From positions 124,001 through 188,000 of the forward strand of contig NZ_JAODUA010000014.1 in the NCBI RefSeq assembly GCF_025399895.1: a DNA stretch of 64,000 bases, read 5' to 3'. The position numbers and the translations under genes were made by a program. The notes beneath the pieces were generated by a model, which worked only from the letters and a program-made list of their open reading frames with translations, was not told where the DNA came from and made no database searches. The stretch comes from Streptomyces sp. ASQP_92 (GTDB taxonomy: Bacteria > Actinomycetota > Actinomycetes > Streptomycetales > Streptomycetaceae). Shown piece by piece: positions 59,426 to 64,000 of this stretch; position 1 is the first letter of the stretch; the number at the start of each line of letters is the position of its first letter.

Positions 59426-60015
59426 AAATCATTGTGATCGGAGCAACCGGCACCATCGGCCGTGCGGTCGCAGACGCGCTGGAGACCGAGCATGAGGTGA
59501 TACGGGCGTCACGCAACAGCAGCACACGTGTCGACCTGGAGATACCGGCCTCCATCGACGCCCTTTTCGACACCGTCGGCACAGTGGACGCGGTCATCTG
59601 TTGCGCGGCCAGCGGTCAGCTGACTCCGCTCACATCCCCTTCCGACGACGAGTTCACTCTCGGTCTGAAAGGCAAGCTGCTGGGACAGGTGAAGCTGCTA
59701 CGCCGGGCCCTGGACCACGTGCGGGACGGCGGGTCCATCACGCTCACCAGCGGCATCTTCCAAGAGCCCACGCCAGGCGGCTCGTTCGGCGCTCTGGTCA
59801 ATGCCGGGCTGGAGGCGTTCGTCCGGGCGGCAGCCATCGAAATGCCCCGCAGGGTAAGGGTGAACGTCGTCAGCCCAGGATGGGTGAAGGAGACGCTCGA
59901 AAAGCTCGGTATGGACAACAGCGGCGGCACGCCGTTGAGCGACGTCGCCCACACCTACATCGAAGTTGTCACAGGGCAGATGCAGGGACAGACTCTGACC
60001 CCTACCCTCCGCTGA
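59422..60015 (+). CDS. short-chain dehydrogenase
   Basis: 197 residues, short SDR. IIVIGATGTIGRAVADALE is the cofactor motif; CCAASGQLTPL replaces the NNAG motif; GSITLTSGIFQEPTPGGSFG carries the active-site Ser, but the YxxxK Tyr is replaced (GALVNAGLEAFVRA), so catalysis may differ. VRVNVVSPGWVKETL is the usual end motif. Coupled (ATGA) to the SnoaL-like gene. Confidence 0.85.
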   Translation: MKIIVIGATGTIGRAVADALETEHEVIRASRNSSTRVDLEIPASIDALFDTVGTVDAVICCAASGQLTPLTSPSDDEFTLGLKGKLLGQVKLLRRALDHVRDGGSITLTSGIFQEPTPGGSFGALVNAGLEAFVRAAAIEMPRRVRVNVVSPGWVKETLEKLGMDNSGGTPLSDVAHTYIEVVTGQMQGQTLTPTLR

Positions 60016-60499
60016 CAGCCGGAACGTCGGCAAACTGAACCGGCTTGGTTGGCGTCCGCCGTCCATGCCTGATTGGCCGAAGCGGCTGTCCTGCCAGATG
60101 GCTTGTGAGCCCTCGCCTCCCCGGTCGATGCTGCGGCAGCACCCCTCCGAGCCAGCCGAGCACTCGTCCAGTGGTTGTTCGATCCCCACAAATGCCCTGC
60201 CCAGGCGTGACGGCATCCGCTCGTGCATCGCACGGGCGCCGCCGTCCCGGACTCCGTCGGCGCCCGAGGTCAGCAATGCCGTTTCCGCTCTTTCACCGGC
60301 GACCACAACCATGCGCTCCTGATCTGCGCCGCCATCCTCTCCTACCGACATGACGCGCCGTCACAAAGGTCAGCATTGGGTCAGCGTTGGGATTACTAAA
60401 GCCGCCCACCCAAGCTCGCACTATCCGCAGCACACGCCCTCATCCCGACGCCGAAGGAGAGAGCTCCGGACTGAGAGGAGAGGGCACCTTCAGCCTTGT
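60016..60499. other. intergenic, no gene assigned
   Basis: About 480 bp. A plus-strand stretch ending at ~60398 (FTGDHNHALLICAAILSYRH, then DAPSQRSALGQRWDY) looks protein-like for ~60 codons after a stop but has no start or family; may be decayed mobile DNA. The right part (60445-60544) is related to 49430-49537. Confidence 0.4.
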
Positions 60500-60522
60500 C
60501 GCCCGCCTCAATCAGGCGGGCG
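60500..60522 (-). terminator. hairpin terminator of the pirin gene
   Basis: 9-bp stem CGCCCGCCT / AGGCGGGCG with a CAATC loop, 22 bp after the pirin stop (leftward). Confidence 0.7.
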
Positions 60523-60544
60523 GCTGCCCCAACATCCGCGCAGC

Positions 60545-61510
60545 TCAGCGCACCCGACCCCGCGGTTTCAGCGGCACGGCCGGGAGTTCGGGAGCCGGGA
60601 TCGGAGGGCCGCCGTAACCCTTCACCTCGCCGAAGCGATCACCGTTCATCCAGTCCGATCGGGCCTGCTGGATCTCCTCGTTGGACCGGCCGACGAAGTT
60701 CCACCACATCAGGATCTCCTCCTCGAACGGCTCGCCGCCGAGCAGCATCACGGAGGCGTCCGAGGCGGCGCGCAGGGGGAGTTCGGTGCGGCCGCAGCCC
60801 AGGTAGAGCATCGAGCCCGGGAGCAGCGGCACTTCGTCTACGTGGGCCTCGCCCGACATGGACAGGACGGCGTATTCGAAGTCCGGGTTGAGGGGGAGGC
60901 GGGTCTCGGCTCCCGCCGTGAGGGTCAGGTCGGCGCCGACGATCGGGGTGTACGTGCTGCCGGGCGACGCGGCGCCGTCCAGTTCGCCCAGGATCACCGT
61001 CGCGTCGACACCCGGCGCTGTCACGTGCGGGAGGTCGGCGTGGTGCTGGAAGTGCGGCTCGACGTGGCGGTGGGCGTCGGGCAGGGCCACCCACAGTTGG
61101 GCTCCGTGCAGGAACCGGCTGTGCGCCTTGGGGGTCTCCTCCGAGTGGCTGATGGCCTGGCCGGACGTCATCAGGCCCAGCTCCCGCGGGCGTACGGTCT
61201 GAAGACTGCCCAGGCTGTCGCGGTGCAGCACCTCGCCCTCGTGCAGCCAACTCACCGTCTGCAGGCCCATGTGGGGGTGCGGCGGCACCTGCATGCCGGG
61301 CTCGTCGGCGATGTCGTCGGGGCCGTAGTGGTCGACGAAGGCCCAGGCGCCGACCATGCGGCGCCCCAGGTTGGGCAGCAGCCGGCGCACCTCGGTGGAC
61401 TCGCCGAGCCGCACGGTGCGGGGGGAAAGAAGCTCGCGCACCGGCTCCGCCACGACGAAGCCGCGGCCGCCGCAGACGGAGAGCGCGGGCTGGCGATCGA
61501 GATTGCTCAT
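60545..61510 (-). CDS. pirin-family protein
   Basis: 321 residues, bicupin. The metal site is VPPHPHMGLQTVSWLHEGEV with HPHMGLQ, plus MTSGQAISHSEETPKAHSRF later. The ending GEVKGYGGPPIPAPELPAVP is also seen in the truncated copy at 49538-49698. Non-heme-iron or quercetinase-like oxygenase or redox co-regulator, cytosolic. Start 61510, divergent from the TPR gene. Confidence 0.92.
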   Translation of the reverse strand: MSNLDRQPALSVCGGRGFVVAEPVRELLSPRTVRLGESTEVRRLLPNLGRRMVGAWAFVDHYGPDDIADEPGMQVPPHPHMGLQTVSWLHEGEVLHRDSLGSLQTVRPRELGLMTSGQAISHSEETPKAHSRFLHGAQLWVALPDAHRHVEPHFQHHADLPHVTAPGVDATVILGELDGAASPGSTYTPIVGADLTLTAGAETRLPLNPDFEYAVLSMSGEAHVDEVPLLPGSMLYLGCGRTELPLRAASDASVMLLGGEPFEEEILMWWNFVGRSNEEIQQARSDWMNGDRFGEVKGYGGPPIPAPELPAVPLKPRGRVR

Positions 61511-61667
61511 GCGGTCAACATATTCCCTTCCGGGCGCCTCGCGACCACGAACCGCCTCCGGGCGGCCTCACCCGGCCCCACCCTCACTAGTGGAATGTTC
61601 AACAAGCGGTCGCTGTTGAGGGAGGCGCACGGCCCCCACCCCGGGGCCCCGACCCCAGGACGCGCCC

Positions 61668-62048
61668 ATGACCACCGCACGCAGTGAAGTGACGGACAGT
61701 TACTACGAGTTCGGCACGGCCTCCGACCGCTGGGACCGGGCCCGGATGTTCTTCGAGGCGAAGGAGTACGTCACCGCCGCGGGCATCCTGGCCGGTCTGG
61801 TCGGCGAGGTGCCCGAGCAGGTGGGCCCGCGTCTGCTGCTGGCCCGCGCCTACTACCACTCCGCCCAGCTCACGAAGGCCGAGGCCGAGCTGCGGGCCGT
61901 GCTCGAACGGGATCCGGTCGAGCGGTACGCCACGCTCATGCTGGGCCGCACCCTGGAACGCCAGGGCCGCCCGGCCGAGGCCGCGCCCCATCTGCGGATG
62001 GCCGCGGCCATGGCGGGCGAGTTCCCGGAGGCCGAGGGGTCCGAGTAA
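61668..62048 (+). CDS. tetratricopeptide repeat protein
   Basis: 126 residues, about 2.5 TPRs: RWDRARMFFEAKEYVTAAGI, PRLLLARAYYHSAQLTKAEA and RYATLMLGRTLERQGRPAEA. No signal or anchor. Protein-protein interaction module; partner unknown. Common small Streptomyces protein. Confidence 0.85.
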   Translation: MTTARSEVTDSYYEFGTASDRWDRARMFFEAKEYVTAAGILAGLVGEVPEQVGPRLLLARAYYHSAQLTKAEAELRAVLERDPVERYATLMLGRTLERQGRPAEAAPHLRMAAAMAGEFPEAEGSE

Positions 62049-62250
62049 CCGCGGGCAGAGCCGGTCGACGCGCGGGCGGACCCCGCGCGGGGAGCCCAAC
62101 CGCACGGTTCGACAGCCGGACAGCACGGGTCGACAGCAGCCGGACAGCACGGGCACTCCTCCCCGTCGAGGGGCGCCCGCCGGTCAGGGCATTCCGCCAA
62201 CCCGACTGCTGGCAGTGACAGTTGTGTCACGCTGTGCCACATTGCTGAGC

Positions 62251-63300
62251 ATGAACAATCCCGCCACCTTCTGCACCGTCGTACCTCCCCACATCCTCGA
62301 CCGGCTGGCCCAGCACGAGGATCCCGCCGTGTACGAGCCCGCGCGCCGCACCCTGGAGCACGACGCCCAGCTGCGTACCCGGCGCCGGATCACCACGGTC
62401 CGCGGCGCCGCCGCCCCCGCCGGCACGCCGTCGGACCACCCCGACCGCACCATTTACGACGCCGGACACCGGGCGGCGCTGCCCGGCACGAAGGTGCACT
62501 CCGAGAGCGATCGGCCCACGGGCGACGCCTCCGTCAACCGCGCGCACGCCGGCCTCGGTGCCACGTTCGAGTTGTATCTGAAGGCGTACGGACGCCACTC
62601 CATCGACGACTCCGGGATGCCGCTGATCGGGACCGTGCACTACGGCGAGCAGTACGACAACGCCTTCTGGAACGGCGAGCAGATGGTCTTCGGCGACGGT
62701 GACGGAGAGTTGTTCCTGGACTTCACGCTGCCGGTCGACGTCATCGGCCATGAACTCACGCACGGCGTCACGCAGTTCACCGCGAACCTGGACTACTTCG
62801 GCCAGTCGGGCGCGCTCAACGAGTCCGTGTCCGATGTGTTCGGCTCGCTCATCAAGCAGTACGCGCTGGGCCAGAGCGCCGACCAGGCCGACTGGCTCAT
62901 CGGCGCGGGCCTGCTCGGCCCCCGCATCCACGGCGACGCGCTGCGCTCGATGAAGGCCCCGGGCACCGCGTACGACGACCCGCAGCTCGGCAAGGACCCG
63001 CAGCCGGCCGCCATGGACGACTATGTGCGCACCGGCCGCGACAACGGCGGGGTGCACATCAACTCGGGCATCCCCAACCACGCCTTCTACCTGGTGGCCA
63101 CCGCGCTCGGCGGCAACGCCTGGGAGCGCGCGGGGAGGATCTGGTACGCCACGCTCACCGGCGGCGAGCTCGGCGCGGACGCCCAGTTCTCCGACTTCGC
63201 CCGGCTGACCGTGGCGACCGCGCGCCGTCTGTTCGGCGAGGGTGACGAGAACGAGGCGGTGCTCAAGGCCTGGTCCCAGGTCGGCGTGCCGGCAACCTGA
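62251..63300 (+). CDS. M4-family metalloprotease, protealysin-like
   Basis: 349 residues. Zn site HELTH in FTLPVDVIGHELTHGVTQFT with downstream Glu in NESVSDVFGSL; active-site region GGVHINSGIPNHAFYLVATA. N-terminus PATFCTVVPPHILDRLAQHE is the short protealysin-type propeptide; no signal peptide, so probably intracellular or exported by another route. Its 3' end overlaps mgtC tail-to-tail by 38 bp. Start at 62251; upstream ATG at 62215 has no better site. Confidence 0.92.
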   Translation: MNNPATFCTVVPPHILDRLAQHEDPAVYEPARRTLEHDAQLRTRRRITTVRGAAAPAGTPSDHPDRTIYDAGHRAALPGTKVHSESDRPTGDASVNRAHAGLGATFELYLKAYGRHSIDDSGMPLIGTVHYGEQYDNAFWNGEQMVFGDGDGELFLDFTLPVDVIGHELTHGVTQFTANLDYFGQSGALNESVSDVFGSLIKQYALGQSADQADWLIGAGLLGPRIHGDALRSMKAPGTAYDDPQLGKDPQPAAMDDYVRTGRDNGGVHINSGIPNHAFYLVATALGGNAWERAGRIWYATLTGGELGADAQFSDFARLTVATARRLFGEGDENEAVLKAWSQVGVPAT

Positions 63301-63820
63301 CGCGCTCCCGGTCCGCGACCGGCCGGTCGCACGCGACCGTGGCGCGCGCCGCGTCCCGCCCGTCCTCGGCCCCGGAGGTCTCGGGGTCGTGCCGGGGCGC
63401 GGGCGCCCGGTCGAGCAGCCGTCCGGCCGGCCGCAGCAGCAGATGGACGGCGAGGACGGCGGCGGTGCCGATGAGGGCGAGGTCGAGCCGTCCCGAGGCG
63501 GCCAGCACCCCGAGGGCCGCCGAACACCACAGCGTGGCCGCGGTGTTGAGGCCGTGCACGGACGCGCCGTCGCGCAGGATGACTCCTCCGCCGAGGAATC
63601 CGATGCCGGAGACGACATAGGCGGCGACCCTGGTGGGGCCGGCCTCGTCGCCGACCGCCTCGCTGTAGAGGACGAACAGGGTCGCGCCCGCGGCGACGAG
63701 GGCGTTGGTGCGCAGCCCGGCGGTGCGGGCACGCCACTGGCGCTCGACGCCTATCAGGGCGCCGCAGGCGATGCCGACGGTGAGCCGCAGGGCGAAGTCG
63801 AAAGTGGTGAGGGTGGCCAT
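63263..63820 (-). CDS. MgtC/SapB-family membrane protein
   Basis: 185 residues. LRLTVGIACGALIGVERQWR, GLRTNALVAAGATLFVLYSE, VVSGIGFLGGGVILRDGASV and HGLNTAATLWCSAALGVLAA are the MgtC core of four helices. Virulence/Mg2+ homeostasis family; a short Arg/Pro-rich tail follows instead of an ACT-like domain. Strong GGAGGAG before the ATG. Upstream leader features (hairpin 63833, ORF 63884) suggest post-transcriptional control. Confidence 0.92.
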   Translation of the reverse strand: MATLTTFDFALRLTVGIACGALIGVERQWRARTAGLRTNALVAAGATLFVLYSEAVGDEAGPTRVAAYVVSGIGFLGGGVILRDGASVHGLNTAATLWCSAALGVLAASGRLDLALIGTAAVLAVHLLLRPAGRLLDRAPAPRHDPETSGAEDGRDAARATVACDRPVADRERVRLPARRPGTRP

Positions 63821-63832
63821 GGGAGCTCCTCC

Positions 63833-63856
63833 CGTCCGGCCGGATCCGGCCGGACG
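63833..63856 (-). promoter_or_regulatory. perfect 24-bp palindrome in the mgtC leader
   Basis: CGTCCGGCCG-GATC-CGGCCGGACG: 10-bp stem with GATC loop, ending 12 bp before the mgtC start and next to its GGAGGAG ribosome site. Could sequester the site or terminate the leader, depending on translation of the upstream ORF. Confidence 0.65.
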
Positions 63857-63883
63857 TGCGGGCCTCGCGGAGCGCCGGGGGCG

Positions 63884-63961
63884 CTACCGCGGACCGTGGG
63901 GACATGAGGGCAGGGGGGTGCGCGACCGATGCCGGTCCGCGTCGGCGGTACTTCGCTCCAT
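63884..63961 (-). CDS. 25-codon leader ORF upstream of mgtC
   Basis: MERSTADADRHRSRTPLPSC then PHGPR. ATG preceded by GGGTGAGGG; ends 63 bp before mgtC, 27 bp before the palindrome. Rich in Arg, Asp and Pro codons. In enterobacteria, mgtC/mgtA are controlled by proline- or acidic-codon leader peptides; a comparable arrangement here is plausible but unproven. Too short to stand as a protein gene. Confidence 0.45.
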   Translation of the reverse strand: MERSTADADRHRSRTPLPSCPHGPR

Positions 63962-64000
63962 GCCCTCACCCCCTCGACGAGCTCCTGCGTCTTCTACGAC

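Noticed and set aside
63821..64000. M-box Mg2+ riboswitch upstream of mgtC
   Set aside because: I could not match the conserved M-box core; the visible elements are the short ORF and palindrome instead.

Overview
The window is high-GC actinobacterial DNA, almost certainly from a Streptomyces chromosome. The signs are G/C at third codon positions, frequent GTG/TTG starts, ATGA/GTGA/TGATG start-stop overlaps, a streptophobe-family membrane protein, an XRE regulator with a DUF397 partner, an ECF41-type SigJ, several GAF/ANTAR proteins, and the GGGGCGCGGGGAACTGCGCG intergenic repeat common in streptomycetes. No rRNA, tRNA or CRISPR array was seen.

Layout. 1-8.6 kb: metabolic and transport genes (5'-truncated PEP/pyruvate-binding protein, MFS and APC transporters, secreted HAD protein, SDR, GT1 glycosyltransferase) with a 117-bp tandem intergenic repeat. 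8.9-12.7 kb: a compositionally distinct patch with a membrane-anchored pentapeptide-repeat protein and a leftward cluster of an XRE regulator followed by six tiny genes (two Cys-rich, one DUF397). 12.8-20 kb: PAP2 protein, SigJ coupled to an FAD oxidoreductase, VOC protein, LuxR regulator, two small secreted proteins and a transposase remnant. 20.8-28.2 kb: envelope signalling block with a membrane-anchored Pro-rich protein, streptophobe protein, soluble Ser/Thr kinase, a repeat-rich partner and a double-FHA ABC exporter.

28.4-49.2 kb: a stress/dormancy-type island. It holds a universal stress protein, phosphoketolase, an alanine dehydrogenase-like enzyme, a Moco oxidoreductase, an STAS antagonist, an SPFH protein, PRC-barrel proteins, DUF5994-like proteins, tiny membrane proteins and four ANTAR-type regulators. 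Many families occur twice, and a non-coding leader is duplicated. One PRC-barrel gene carries an in-frame TGA at codon 22.

49.5-57.8 kb: a polymorphic-toxin locus bounded by transposon debris. A roughly 1,490-residue secreted protein (ricin-type lectin, long Ala-rich coiled coil, C-terminal restriction-endonuclease-fold toxin domain) is split by two apparent single-base deletions. Downstream are a likely immunity gene, a strong terminator, an Rhs/toxin-tip remnant, an intact SUKH (SMI1/KNR4) immunity gene, a broken second SUKH gene and one unassigned gene. 57.9-64 kb: LysR regulator divergent from a SnoaL-like/SDR pair, pirin (the paralogous source of a truncated copy at 49.5 kb), a TPR protein, a protealysin-like M4 protease and an MgtC protein whose leader has a 25-codon upstream ORF and a perfect 24-bp palindrome.

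All functions are inferred from sequence motifs read by eye; no database search was run. Several disrupted genes could be sequencing errors rather than biology, and these are flagged.
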